This document shows, piece by piece, positions 38,116 to 52,229 of a stretch of DNA of 64,000 nucleotides. The stretch spans positions 22,034,603 through 22,098,602 of the forward strand of contig HG738137.1 in NCBI GenBank assembly GCA_000499405.2. The letters run 5' to 3'. Every line of letters begins with the position of its first letter. Position 1 is the stretch's first letter. Source of the DNA: Onchocerca volvulus. Its lineage: Eukaryota > Nematoda > Chromadorea > Rhabditida > Onchocercidae. Below the pieces are notes generated by a model that was not told the origin of the DNA, did not search any database, and saw only the letters and a program-made list of their open reading frames with translations. The position numbers were made by a program, and so were the translations under genes.

Positions 38116-38310
38116 ATGTGTGATGCTCGATCAGGTCATCTTTTTAGTTCTGGGAAAGTAGCTTTGGAACAAATCACTTTTTATGTTTATAGATTAGGAC
38201 AGTTGGCATACTACGAAGTAATGATGAAGAGGGAACAAGGTGACAGTTGGCAACTCCCCGAAAGCAGTTTGTGGGAGACGAAGTGGATGGAACACTTTTC
38301 ATCGTCATTA
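38116..38310 (+). other. Coding-like ORF without recognised homology
   Basis: The frame from the ATG at 38116 includes KVALEQITFYVYRLGQLAYY and SWQLPESSLWETKWMEH. Its acidic and tryptophan-rich composition is unusual for chance ORFs in this window. No clear acceptor or family match. It may be an isolated exon or a relic. Confidence 0.2.
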
Positions 38311-39724
38311 ATTTTTTTTATACGTTTCAAGGTCGTTTTGAGCAAATAGTAGAGGAGTAGTTTTCAACTTTTCTAAAAAAAGAGAAAAAAATATTGGCTG
38401 TTGCTGTTTCACAATTCGGGTTATTTTAGGAACGGAAAAAGTTGAACTTTCAGGAAGAAACTTTGAATTTCGGTTGAATCGAAATATAGTAGGTCCGTTT
38501 GTGTCCATCGCTTGCCAGTTGTGATGGCAATTCATTTAAACTTAGTTCGTGAAACAAATACTTTTTTTTTTCGATGGAAGGAATAGGGGAAAATATCATA
38601 AAGTGAGAACACTGATAAATGTCTGGAAGGGATCAGCGGAACGGGGGATAATATAATTTTTCGTCTTCACAATATAAATATGTCGGAGAATCTTCTGCTT
38701 TAATTTAATGATACCATTGTAAGTGTACATATTAACGATTTTCAGTCCAGCTAGCATTTAGATTGTTGTTGAGTTGTTATCACTTGATAAGGAATATAAT
38801 ATTCTTCCAGGTTTGATCAAATTCAGATAATTACTGCTTATGCAGTATTATCCGTTAATAATATAATACATTATTTTTCTCTCTAATTTTTTCCAGCTAA
38901 TTTTCTTTACTCCATGACTGTTGATTGTTTTACACAAATTTAGTAAAAGCGAAGGGGAGAGGATCTTGTGAGTGACGGTGATACCTTTTGTGAATATACA
39001 AATCTCTCTAATGTTCATCATTATCGAAGATTTCAGTAATCTTCGAAATATCCTTGTTTTTTAATATCATTCTAAACAAGGGAAATTAAAATCTAATCCA
39101 TCCTCTTTGCCCAATTGATATATATGTATATATGCGATTATATATCTGACGCTCTTACAACTGCTAAAATTCGTTGAATTGTTAGATGAGGAGGGGACTA
39201 AAGATCAGAATGCAAAAGTTATTGTTATAAAGTATGCTTTGCATACAATCTCAGATTAGATTTTAGATTTCAGGTTTTTTAGTGTTCTTCTAAAAGTACA
39301 TTAAGAAGATTTTAGATTCATTGATTTGGTTTCTCTCACTCTGATTATTCTGTTTGTATAAACATGCACCGGTATTTATTTCCTGAATTTCCGGAATCCG
39401 TGTCTTATAAAAATTTCCGAAAAAGATTTCAGGAATTTGCATAAACGAGTGCTGCATCGTAATCGAACTAAACAACTGTTCGCTGCACAGAAGACATCTT
39501 TTCCTGATAGAGCCGTATTTTACCTGTAAATTATCAGTGGACATTACTGGCTATTGCTGTGCTACTGTAATTCTAGGAATTCATTGTGGTGCACGCTGGC
39601 ATGCACCATCTGTGCACGACAATCTTTCCGGGGTTGTCATTTCTTGGCGTATCGTTACCCTATTTTACTGATTTTAATTTGTTTCTATTTCTGAGGTTGC
39701 TACAGCCGGTGTCACTATTGGAAG

Positions 39725-42700
39725 ATGACATTTACTAGTGACGACGTCAATTTCATCATCTATAGATATCTCCATGAGTCGGGTTCGTTTCTGTTTGATC
39801 TTTTTTTCTCACTCATAAGCTTAATGAAATCTTTTTTTTTTTTTTCGAAATAAATAATGCAAGCGCCATGATGGCAAACAGCAATGGATTACGGAGCGAA
39901 TAGAAGTTTCATTGATATACTGAACTTGTTGCATTCTTCTTTGATTCATTGTGTGGAGTGCAGAAAAAGTGCAGATTTATTGAGATATTGAGAGCATTTT
40001 CAGTTACTGCATTCGATGTTATTTAGTATGATCTGAGAGTGCTATAAAGACGGAGAGACAATATTCATACATAATTTATCGGTTTAAATTGAAATTTATC
40101 GGAATGAATTCATAAGATTACATTTCGATCTGCCAGAAGATTGCTAAATATATCTATAAAAATGAGTGATATTGTCTAAAACATTGAATAAAAGTTTCGT
40201 ATGATCTGCAATGTTGAGGTTATACTGAAAATTGGGCAGTGATTATTAGTTTTTTTTTTTTTTATTCTGCGTTGATCATTATTGGATATTTATATTTTAT
40301 CAGTGTAATCGGATATCATTCCTATTTATTGTGAACTATATGTTAAGTAGTTTATAGCTTTAATTATTTAATTAAATTCAAACATCTTTACTGAACGATG
40401 GATATCTCTGGCGACTTCATAGATGCGCCACAAGTCTACAGGATCATTGTTTCACAATTTTTTTTTTTAATTTTCCGATTCTGCTTACTTTTGATTATTC
40501 GCGAGTTGTATTCAAACGTTGCAAAATAGGAATGGTCTCTAGATCTATGTATCCTAAATACTATAATGCATGTTCGAGAATTTTATGTTATTAAATTATT
40601 AAGATATATCAGTTGTGGTAAAGAAATTTTTTTGTGATATAATTTCTTAAATGCAGGTTTTGTGCATACGGCTTATACATTTGCCAATGAATCACGTGTT
40701 CTCGAGTCCGGAGCTGCGGGTAACGATGTACCGATGGGTGCATTAATTAACATCATACAGGTTTTTTGTTATTCTTTTAGATTTGCTTCTATAGTTAAAT
40801 CTTGTTATCTTTTAAATTTGCAAAAGGGAATCATTAAGTCATATGTTGGGGATCTATATTCTGAATTTTCTAAGTAATGGTTTTCACAAAAATCTTATTG
40901 CAATTAAAATTAAATCAAATCTTGGAATAATACAGAAGGGTATTTATTATACGGAGGCCGAAGCATGCGCTGTGGCAAGCACGAGTGCCGCCGATGAGCC
41001 TCGAACTGAAAAAACAATGGTGGAAAATTTATCTCTGCTTGAAGCAGGTAATTATTGGATTTTAATAAAAATTTGAGGTACTCGGTTCTCATCATAGAGA
41101 ACTGTTTTTCGGAATGTCCAGTAAGATGCTGATATTCGAACATGAAGAAGCGCGAATTTCGTTATAAAAAATTATTGGTATAATAAGAAACTCATTTTCT
41201 TTCTAGAAATGAATTTTTCATTATAGGATAATTTTTTAACAAGATTTTCTACCGAAAATTCGTATCCGTAGAAATTGAAAGGTGTTTATGAAGAAATTGA
41301 TTTGATGATTTGATCCGCTGCTTATCTTTATTTATGAGCAAGATTTTGCGGTATAAAAGTGCAATGTGCTGAGAGAGATATTAGGATCTCAGTAAAAATC
41401 TAAGGAAGGATAAAAATTTGTAATCTCACTGCCAAAAAAAGAAGCTGACGATTTAAGAGATCAGGGCTCTTCCTGATCCACTGTAAAAGGGGGTCATTTA
41501 TTCATATTTCTCAGTAGTATATACTGTGTTCACAATCTAAAAAAACAGCTGAATGAAGTCAAAATTATTGTTAGTAAAATTATTTGTGGAAATACAGATT
41601 ACATGAAAACTTAATATGTTTTCACTGTTAATTATTACGATGAAATATAATAGCATTAAATATTTCAAAGTTTTATTTTCGAAATTTTGTTAACAGTGCA
41701 AATGAAAAGCTAAAAGAACCATCAATGGATGGAAAATAAATTACGACACAAAATTGCTTTGCGCAATTAGTCAGGATACGAAAATTCATTTTCGAAAGTC
41801 ATTGACCAATAATATGAAAATCTAAACTTAGAAAAAAATATCTCATAGGAAATTTAATAATTTCCTCTTTGCTGTCATTCATAATTGAAAGCTTGTATTG
41901 GATGAAATTAGAATTGAGATACAAATCTTTGGCATTTTTATTTGATCCATTAGATATGATTTTGTGACAGATAACATCAAACATTGGTAACATCATATGA
42001 AAAGTTGATTATTATATGTTGAATGAAATGATCACTTTTTATGTTGGATAAGTTTTCGAATGCCTTTCGTTTACGAAATGATGTTTGAAATTAGTAGTAC
42101 TTTTATCCTTCCAGTGAGTATGCAACACATTCGCATATGTTTTAGTTCTGAATGACGTGCCGAGTTATAAAATCAAGGAGAAGCAGCAAAATAAATTGAT
42201 GTTGATGAATCCAACCGTTAAGGATGATAGGCAACTACAACAATCGAGAGATCGAGAAATGCGCGAAGTTCATGGTGAAAAACAAAATTATTCGGTTTCG
42301 AAGTCGAAAGAATTAAAGGTTCACAATTTATCTCTTTATGTATAACATTTATTTTTATGCAGTAGTACTACAGTAAATCAAAATCAATTAGTTACCATTT
42401 ATAATTGATTAATCTCTGCCGAAAGAACTCATCGTTTCAACAGTTAGAAAATTAGAATAAAGGAATAAAAATTAGGATGAAGGGAAGGATTATGGGATTT
42501 GTAAACAGGTAAACTATTTAGTATGAGACAAAGATCGTAAGATCTAGAAGGTGGAACAAGTGAATAGCATAAATGTATTTTCTAGAAGAGTCTTATTGGT
42601 TTCAGGTTTCCCCTTCAACATCGGCAACATTGTTACCTCTTGGCAGCATGGGTCAATCCTCCGGCGTAATTGGTGGTAATGGTAGCAGTTCAAATTCAAG

Positions 42701-45700
42701 TCTTATAGGAGTACCTACAACCAGTGCATCAACGTTATTGTCCAACAATCATCAGCAGTTTCATCCTGCCACTTCTAGTATTACAGGACAACCGACTATC
42801 ACCTTTCCACATCATGGGAAGCAGTTTTTTCTGGATCGGGAAAGGGAATCGCGAGATCGATCACAAAATGGCTTGATGGGCAAAGCTAAAGTTGCTGCTG
42901 CTGAATTTCGTGCTGCCCAGGCGAACAATGGGTATGTTTTTTAGCTGTCTCTTATCTTTTTAAAGAATTTTTAGATTAGTCGTATTGTTAGCATCTAGCT
43001 CATGGCATCTGTATCCGAATGACGGAAGAAAATTTGACAAGCGTCTCATAATTAAACCATTTCCTCACCTACCAACAATTTCTCGTTTCCTAACAAAACC
43101 ATCAATCCCTTATGTCTGGTGACCAGATAATTCCTTACCTTTCCTCCAATTGCTCATATCAAATAACCTTACCCATACATCTTCTTTTTCACCACAAAAT
43201 AACCAATTGTGTTACTTCCCGTCATCCCAAGTTCTCCCAGTTCCGCCCAATACAAAGGATATAAATAATAACTCACTCTCAACTCATTTTAGTGTTTTTT
43301 TTTTTTTACAATGGCCTTCAGTTTGTGTTCGGATCAGTTTCACTGCACGTTCTTGAGCTTTTCCCTTTTTCTTAACTTAAATCACTTATATCAAATCAAG
43401 TCACTTCGACTACTCTCCGCAACAACCCGGATCAATTCCTCAGTCTTTTAGCCTAATCAGCTCAACCCGAATATCAAATCCATCCCTATTCCAACACCAT
43501 AATCAAATTTATTTTTTGTATTTTCTCTGATATTTTGTAAGTGCTGTCTCCTATTTTTCATCAACAAATAAACCTTTTTTTATCAAAGATTCGTTTGTAT
43601 GCTACAAAATCACTTTCCCGACAATCCGAGCCAAATATTGTTTTATTTTTTATTTTATTTTTTTTCAAATATTATTTTATGTTCTTTTACCTATTTTTCT
43701 ATGTTGAAATGGTAATTTAGTATGAGATGCTAAAGTTTCTTACTAAATTTAATAGACTTTTTTTTACTGGATCATATATACTTTTAAGAAGTCAGCAACT
43801 GTTATAGTGCCTAGCTTTAAAATTTAGTATCTTCTCACAGGAATAAATTGAAAAAATCGGTTTCAAGAGCAATGTGTTTCTATTAAGAATAGTTGTCTTA
43901 TTTTTATTTTTATCTAATCATGTTTATGATGTAAATTTTTTTTGAATACACCTTTCTGGTCAAATTATGATTATAAGTAAGACTGATCTGATTAAATGTC
44001 ATGAAAATCCAGCATTTGCTGATGATTCCGACGTAAAATATAAGGCAGATAGGTTTGAAAATGTTTCATATTACATTTTGATCATTTTTCCAATTAAGCA
44101 AGACGAGTAAAAAGAGTCTACATTTTTTCAATAGCTGATAAGATTACTGCACTTAGTCAACATTGATCGTAGAGAAATGATTAGTTTTATCATTTTTTTA
44201 TTATAAAATTTTGGTTGTGACATAGGAATAATTGAGTTCTTCAGTTTTTTTCTTTTTCGTGCAATCGTCAACACTTTAACCTTACCATTTATTACGATTT
44301 TTGTTATCTTACCGTAAACAAAGGTACAACATTTGCAGCGACTTCAACGGAACACCGATGGATATTGATGGTTTAAAATCACGCGTGAACAATGGTAATG
44401 GTATTCTTTCACCTGCGCAGCTAGAAAATCGACCGTATGAAATTAGCAGGGATAAGGTGATTAAATAAATGCTCGCAACTCAACATGGCTGCTTTTAGAA
44501 GAGGAAACAAAAAGGACGTTGCAGAGCAAAAGATTCAATGAACTTGAGCTATCCTCTCCAAGTTTTATCTTTTCAGGATTTGTTTATTTAAGGTACGGTA
44601 TCTGAAGGGACACGATAGCGAGGTATTTATTTGTACGTGGAATCCAAAAAATGATCTCATAGCTTCTGGGTAAACTTTGAAATTCTTCAGATTTAAGTAT
44701 TTTAACTGGACAGAAAGAGTAGGAATGAAATGGTGTATGCTAGGCAATGTCATTCGCGTTTCCCCTTCAAGAAGATTGTCATTGATTTCGGGCTAGCTAT
44801 ACTTAATCTTATCTCGTTATAAAAGGCAGCGGAAAAAAAAGACGAATGAATCCGTGAATCCGATCATGTAAGGGCAGATAATTTGTGTTCAGCCTAATTT
44901 TGAAAGAATCGCAGCTTAAAGAGTTTAGAATATGGACTCCCCTGATACTTTTAATGAAATCCCAAAAAAGATAATGTAGAATGATTATTCTATGAAGTGG
45001 ATCATGTTGCGCAATTAGTAAGAGCTGAATCAGTGTATGCTAAAACAATATCATTTTCTAACCAAAATATGACATGTTTTTCTTACTAATAAAGCACGAT
45101 CAATATTTGAAGTATTGATTGATTAGTGCTGAGATTAGCATCGGATGCGAATTCATACAATATGGACACAAGTTCATACTTTGCTACTGTATAAATCTTA
45201 TATAAAATTATAGATCCGGTGATAGTACGGCACGCATATGGAATGTACATGGTTCAGAACTAGCAACAACATCATGCCAAACTATCCATGATAATTCAAT
45301 AGTGCTCAAACATTGTATGCAAAAAGATGACAAAAATCCTCCTACAAATAAGGACGTTACTTCTCTTGATTGGAATGTTCGTTAACATTTCTTTGCTTGA
45401 TGAATTTTTCCCAAATATTGCATTCTATGAGGATCGTAATTGTCCGCCTGTAAATGTGTCGTCTGTGCATTATTCAATTAGTAATCATTTTCTGTTGGTA
45501 CGAAACAAACTTTAATTGGGTTAGAACGTGTTTAGTTGAAACTGACTTGTGACTCAAATATGTTGTGAAATAAACGAACTTTTTTGCGTAGTTTCTATGG
45601 TATCAAGCATTCCAGTTTTGAATTTTAATGACACAAAAAAGTCTTATTTTTTGGTTTTTTACCAACAAACATTCAATTGTTGCTCTGCTGCTTTTGAATA

Positions 45701-48293
45701 TCTGGATACGCTTTATTTATCGATATTGCTCATATTAATTACAAATGCTTTTTTCGGATTCGCAAGTCTTAAATTTTGACTCAGGAATTTGACAAAAAAA
45801 ATTGTTACAAAATCGAAGTTATTCCTAAAGTAATGCTGGGACATTAAGATTCTTAGAGAATACCGAGAAATCATTCCTTGGCGAAACAGTTTTGATAGGA
45901 TCGCTTATATTGATGGATTCCTAGATCCAAGCAGCACATTTATGCCATCAATAAAATTGGTTCCAATATATTATTACTACTCAAGCATTTTGCTATATTT
46001 CACCGTTTTTAGTGTACCGGTGATTTACTTGCAACGGGATGTTATGATGGTTATGCTCGAGTTTGGGCTACCGATGGTAGGTTGTAATATTTATTACTAT
46101 TTGATTAAGTATGTTTTCATTTTGATAAATGAAGGGATTCATATTTGGCTGTTATTTGAGGAAGGCTACGTTATACGCTGGGTGCACATAAAGGTCCAAT
46201 TTTTGCACTGAAATGGAACCAAAAGGGCGATAAGATTCTGAGTGCTGGAGTTGATAAGGTATGTAATTTTCTGTTTTTCATATATTTAGGTTTTGTTAGT
46301 AAGTAAATTTCCAGATTTAGACTCATTAATTAAATTTCTTCATGTTAAAAGAGATTTCAGACAACCATTGTTTGGGACCCGCTTAAAGGAATTCAAGTGC
46401 AAGTATTTCAATTTCACAGTAGTTCAGCATTGGATGTTGATTGGATGTCAGATGATACATTTGCATCCTGTAGTACGGATATGTGCATTCATGTATGCAA
46501 ATTAGGTTGCGAAAAACCGTTGAAAACATTTCAGGTAATCTTAAGTCTCTAAATTCTTAAAATTTATAAGATTTGTAGCATCAGTACGAAGTGTGAAACT
46601 TATTATCTTCTTCATTACTTTTTTGTCTTGATAAATTCAGTTAACTTTTCGTTTTTCCTACTTTTGTACCTCTTGCTGTCACTTTATCTTCTAGTTCTTC
46701 AATTGATTTGAAATTTTAATCATATATTTTATCATTGACTGTGTTATACTAGATAACAGTTCCGCCACTGAAAGTTTTCTTTGCGATCTGTTTTTAATAT
46801 CAATTTCTGTTAATCAAATTAAGCTGAATACATTGCAGGGACATACAAATGAAGTGAATGCAGTGAAGTACGACGTATATTCACGGCTGTTGGCATCATG
46901 TTCTGACGACATGACATTGAAGGTAATATTCATCAGTTATAATCAGATAGGTATAACGTCTGCTTTAATTGAAGTCTAGGCGATAGGTTATTCATAAAAA
47001 CACATAATAATATATATTTAGTAATAATTTATTTAAAAGCAATAGATAATGTCATAATTTGTGAAGCGAAATTATAGAAACAACATGAAAACACGTTAAT
47101 GATATAAGAATTTTTTTGTCCTTCGACCGTACATTTTAGTTTAAGATTTATTTCAGGTATGGTCAATGAATTACGAAAATGTGGTACACAATTTAAAAGC
47201 ACATGATAAGGAGATTTATACAATACGCTGGTCTCCAGTTGGTTATACTCTTGCAAGGTTAATTTTTTGTTTCTGTAGTAATAGAAATTTTCAGAAAATT
47301 CTGGTGACTGTAGAATCCCAATGTAATGATAGTTTCTAGAAATTGCATTATATCTATTTCAAGTTTAATTAAAATTTAAATGATTTTCTGAAGAGACGTA
47401 TTCCTGCAGTGCATCTTTCGATCATACAGTTCGGTTATGGGACATTGAACGAGGAATGTGCGTTCGAACACTAACGAAACACACAGAACCAGTTTATTCG
47501 GTTGGTTTTTCACCTGATGGAAAGTATATTGCATCCGGTTCATTCGATCGTTCTGTCTATATTTGGGATGTACAGGTTGGGGCTTTTTTTGCTAGCATTA
47601 TGAAATACTGCATATTCCTTAATTTTTTAGAAGTCCTGAGAACCTAAATATATTTTAATAGCCAAAATATCGCGCAAATCACAGTTTGAAAATCATATGA
47701 AAATTTATTACTGTATTTGTAATTAGTGTTGGTCAGTCAGTGAATTAGTGAATTTAATATCACGAAAAAAAAAAGGAAAAAAGAAAAATTTTGTCTGATT
47801 TTGTGAATTCTTTAAATTGAAACTTTTGTTTTATCCCCTCTATAGACAGAGCCTTATGAATTAATTTGTTGCTGAAAATTTTTTTTTGCTAGCGCTAAAG
47901 ACATCTGTAAATTGAGTAATTGAAATCTATAAATTTTCAGTCAGGAAAGTTAGTTCAAAGTCATACAGGAAGTTTAAGTGATGGTGGAATCTTCGAAGTG
48001 GGTTGGAATTTTAGAGGCGACAAAGTCGGTGCATCAGCAAGTGACGGAACGGTTAGAGTTTTGGCAGTTAGTCATTGTTGCTCATTTTAATATTCCCTTT
48101 ATCTTTTTTAGAATATATTTTGTAAGTTTCCTTGGAATCTATTAAACAGATTTGAATTTAGTTAATTTGTCCTATCTTCATCAATTCACATAATTCAAGT
48201 AAGAGTTAACCATTTGCTTTTCAAGATCTATTACATCATGCATTTCAGGTAATAATATTGGACGTACGGCACATCAAGAATCGATTGTTATGA
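39725..48293 (+). CDS. tbl1: TBL1/TBL1XR1 (Ebi)-type WD40 corepressor subunit, 16 exons
   Basis: Subunit of nuclear-receptor corepressor (NCoR/SMRT-HDAC3) complexes, acting in the nucleus in transcriptional repression and corepressor exchange. Exons: 39725-39782, 40657-40760, 40936-41047, 42146-42318, 42606-42931, 44339-44456, 44593-44669, 45214-45376, 46013-46076, 46161-46258, 46361-46534, 46839-46922, 47157-47257, 47410-47575, 47941-48051, 48249-48293; 657 residues in one consistent frame. Residues 4-36 are a LisH motif ([17 protein letters not shown]). The F-box-like segment follows ([20 protein letters not shown]). Residues of about 92-297 are a low-complexity linker rich in Gln, Ser, Thr and Asn, more than twice as long as in human TBL1XR1. 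From about 298 the WD40 propeller runs to the end, with family signatures [45 protein letters not shown] and [14 protein letters not shown]. The ending VIILDVR matches the human VCVLDLR. An acceptor CTACAG at 39705 before the start may take a spliced leader. Confidence 0.95.
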
Positions 48294-48394
48294 AGATCTT
48301 GATAGTTTTAACTGGGATCATAAATTAATTCATCACTAGCCATTTATGTTATTAAATGACTTTTGCAATTTGTCGAAATGAGAGTTTTTCTTAA

Positions 48395-48400
48395 AATAAA
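48395..48400 (+). terminator. Polyadenylation signal of the TBL1-type gene
   Basis: AATAAA hexamer about 100 bases after the stop codon. Confidence 0.5.
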
Positions 48401-49724
48401 TGATTGGATTGATTATTAAAAAGAGGAGACGTATTTCGACAATATTATACAAGATATGCAGTTTTTAAATTTAATTAATTTTTATATCTCACCTTAGGTT
48501 TCGGTGGGAATTTTAGTTCATCTATGTTGTTAAAGCAGGTGAAATCTCTGAACTTATTTGATTTGTTAGCACCTCTCTTTAAAGTTTTCCAGTTGTTTGT
48601 TTTTATTATTCATGAATTCGGTTATTAGTAAATAGGCAGGTGGTCACGAATCGGAAATATATTTTAGAAGAATCTGTCATTAAAAGCTAAGAAGTGAAAA
48701 CATTATGCGCATATTAACAACTAAACATTCACTGTGCTATCAATTCAGTTAAAGCCAGAGTGGTTTAATTGTTGCTCCAATTCGTGATCTTAATGTTATG
48801 AAATGCTAACAGTCTGCCTCTCAGTTGTATTTCATTATTTTTCTTTTTAATTTTATGGTAAAACATTTATTGCTAATCCTCTCCTAATTCTTTCTTTGTG
48901 CTTTTTTATCATTTGTTTTGATAATTTATGAAATATTTTACTATTTCAAACGGTGGGTTTTTCCATTTTAATCAGCTTTCAGTCTTCTTTTGTCGTTATA
49001 AATTTTTGCCAATGATTATATTAACTATTTGCTGTACTTTTCATTTTATCAGGTATATTGTTGTTAGATCATAAAAAGTTTTTTCCATCTGGCAATAGAG
49101 GAAGAAGTATAATTTAGATTATGAATACCAATAAAATAATTAAATTTCTATAAAATTACAGAATTAGTCCAGAATTTAAATGGATATAAAGTCTCATAAT
49201 GGATTTTTTCCGATCCCTAATTTTTGTGTTCAGTTATTCGTGTAGCATTGCTATCCATTTTCATAAAAAAGAAGATCAGATAGATTCAAAATGAAAGTTA
49301 GCTAAAGAGAAATGAGTGCAAGGAAATGGAGAATTTTTGGGAGTTTCTTTATAATTTTGCGAGAGATTTACGATGCTTTTTCCAAATTTTCGGTAATGTC
49401 GGTTTGTTTCTTGGTTAACATTCTATTTCATATTTTATAATTGCTCTAATTCCTGCTGCGAGCTCGTCCTTCGTCTTTATGAACCTAAACCAAATAAAAA
49501 TATCGTATATCCGCTTGAAGATGATGTTTCAAAAAGTTCTGCAAGTGATCTGCAGACTTAGCTATTTAGTGTTGGATTTGTACTTAGTTCCAAATATTTA
49601 AATAACAAAACCAAGTTTCGTAAATTGATTCATCCTACCCACTTTCATGAATTGGAAATGGGCAGGACGAATCAGTAAGCACGGCAACATTGATTGGCAT
49701 TGCTGAGTTACTGGACTTACAATT

Positions 49725-49845
49725 TTGAGGGCAGCTGATGATGCTAGAGGTCATGGAGCAGTTTATTCTGATGTGAAAGGTGTTGAAGGAGAAGATCGGG
49801 TGGAGGGAGCACAGGATCGAAATAATAAGTTCGTACCTTATGCTG
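49725..49845 (+). other. Exon-like ORF upstream of the WDR47-like gene
   Basis: After an acceptor-like TTTTGAG the plus strand reads DDARGHGAVYSDVKGVEGED and RVEGAQDRNNKFVP, a glycine- and acid-rich stretch unlike chance AT-rich translation. It could be a 5' exon of the WDR47-like gene, a small separate gene, or coincidence; the opposite strand is also open (49635-49967). Confidence 0.2.
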
Positions 49846-51914
49846 CAATAAGCTTGTATCTTTGTGTTGCTGCATTTTTCAGATACGTTGGTCTTCTCAA
49901 TGAATAGATTCCTGAGTTGAACAAAATACCTAAGTTTTTCAAATTCTAGAAATAAGAGGAGTCGCATCAGTGTTAGGCGGTAATTTTAAAGCGAAATCGC
50001 TAACTTGGATTATTTTAGCTTTTAGCATTTTGTTTCAATATTTCGCTAGCAAAAACAGTAAGCTTATTTTTGTCCAATCTATATCTGCCTTATTACAAGC
50101 AGTTCTATTTATGAGTTGAAGTTTCAGAAGGATGAAATTTTAAGGCTTTAAACTTGGAAGAAAAAAGAGAAAGAATTGAATTGAAAATGGAAAGAAATGA
50201 TTTTAAAGGTTCGTTGTTTACTCATTTATTTAATCCCGAACAATCTTGTTCCATGGTGGTAGAGGCTAATTCTCATTTTAGACCAGAAATGAAAACTGAT
50301 AATTTGGTTATGAAGAGATAGCATATCTCTCTTTCGCTGATATGCTGTTCAGCAATGGGAACAAGTTGCTTGCAAGGAAATATACTTGGCCATTATTTCT
50401 TATGGATGGTGGATAAAAAGGACATGGACATGTCATTCTTCGTTCCTTTAGCATTATATGTGTGGAATAAAATGATATCTTGAGAAAAATTAAGGATTCA
50501 ACTTTTGTTGTTTGTACCTATCACAAATGGAATGGAATGCTAATGTCTGTTTCAAAATTGAAATATGCAAGGTTTTTCACTCAGAATTTGTTTTCAGTGC
50601 CAAATACGGCTTTTATATCTTTATTCATCATATCCATTCTAAATTTATCTCCTCATTGATGCATTATATATTCGTTTGCAATTCGTACCATTCCCATCCA
50701 TCATCTTTGAACTAGTTTTGATGTAATCTGCGAGTTTGTTAATGAATATATCCGTTTATCTATCAATCGCTTTACTTTCTTCTTTTTGAATAATTTATTA
50801 TTCAGGCTTAATAAGTTAATTCTATTATGAACGTCGCATCCCACTTTTTTTCTCATTACTTCTTATATTTCACTGAATTATTATCGACTGATATTATAAC
50901 TTTTAATGCATTCCTTATTCTATTATCTACTATTACAAATTTCATTGGATTTTTTAAGATCGAATGAAGATGAAAATAGAGTGATATCCACCCGAGCTTC
51001 TTGAAATCGAAAAAAAAAGGCACCAGATTTTTCCTCAAAGTTTTTTATTGAAATCATCTGAAACAATTATTTTAACTCAAGTTCACCAGAAAATTTTATG
51101 GTGATGAAGAAATGTGAAAGAATTCAAGAAAGCATGTCGAGAAAAGATGTTATATATATGTTACAAAAGTTAGTAAACTTCAATTCAAATGGCTTGCGGA
51201 TCTTGCATGAATGAAACGAACTTTATTGATAGGTTGATGGCGCACTTTGATTATGACCTTTAGAAACTCTCTATAAATTGCTTTTATTCGATTTCTTCTT
51301 GCAAAGTTTGATTCTTACATCATTCTTTTTTAGTTTCCTTTGCTCTTTTCTTTCTTTTATTCTCGACTTCAACGACAGTGGAGATCTTTCTTACAAATTC
51401 TTCTCTTTTTTTTTTTTTTTTCTAATTGCTAGTAATTTTAAGTTTTAAAATCAGAATGATGCTGAAAGAATATGCTAATTTTGAAATTTAAAATTACTGA
51501 CAATTAAAAAAAATTGGAATTAAATAAAAGCAGTGAGTTACAGCATTATAATTAAGAATTATTGACTGGTAAGATCAAACAAAATTAATTCCGCCTCAAA
51601 TTATTAAAATCCAAATTGGTGATGGTTGAGAGCAAAAAATAAATCTCTTCTTTTATTTAGTGGCTTATTAATGTGGTCTACTGCCTACTAGTCCATTTTA
51701 TCGTCATTACTACTGTCTTGAGGAAATAGCATTGATTGATTGGACAATTTCTTATCCTTCATGCTAGCGCTAATCAACCTAATAAACGCTTCGACCCTTC
51801 AACAACCGTGTTCATATGGAAATCAATTTAATATGCTGTAAAAAGAGAACTTTGTAATATAATGGAAGATTGAAATAATGAATGTGAAAAGTACATAAAC
51901 AGTAAAATAGCACA

Positions 51915-51951
51915 AAGAGAGAAAGGGAGAGAGAGAGAGAGAGAGAAGGAG
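51915..51951 (+). repeat. GA microsatellite
   Basis: Ten or more GA dinucleotides in a purine-only stretch. Confidence 0.85.
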
Positions 51952-52229
51952 AACAGAGTTTGAATTTTAAAAAATGGTGTATTAGTGAAATTAATAAACA
52001 AAATCGCCGAAATAATGTTAAATTACTTCCCAAACTAAATGAGATGTCAAAGCGAAATGAATTGAACTGTGTTGAAGACATCGCCGCTGATTCATTTCTA
52101 TCGTCCATTCACATCCATTTGTCTCATTTCTTTTTTTCATGTATTTTATTCATTGTAGATGTGAGATTGATGATCGGGAATTGAAAAGGCTGTATTGTTG
52201 AAAATTGCATGGAAATAATTTAAAAAAGC

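Larger units (their letters stand above)
26483..39724. other. 13 kb without a recognised gene; repeats and a promoter-like patch
   Basis: No conserved protein could be read here. Contents noted separately are a TG-rich microsatellite, a CA microsatellite, two hairpins, a duplicated block, a zone rich in alternating purine-pyrimidine words, a pyrimidine/CTG patch before an ATG at 36730, and an ORF at 38116-38310. The stretch may hold the distal promoter or 5' exons of the TBL1-type gene, which begins at its right end. Confidence 0.4.
48294..52229. other. Spacer between the two WD40 genes
   Basis: AATAAA at 48395-48400 suits the 3' end of the TBL1-type gene. One exon-like ORF at 49725-49845 (listed separately) and a GA microsatellite at 51915-51951 are the only structure seen. 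The rest is AT-rich and unremarkable. Confidence 0.45.
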
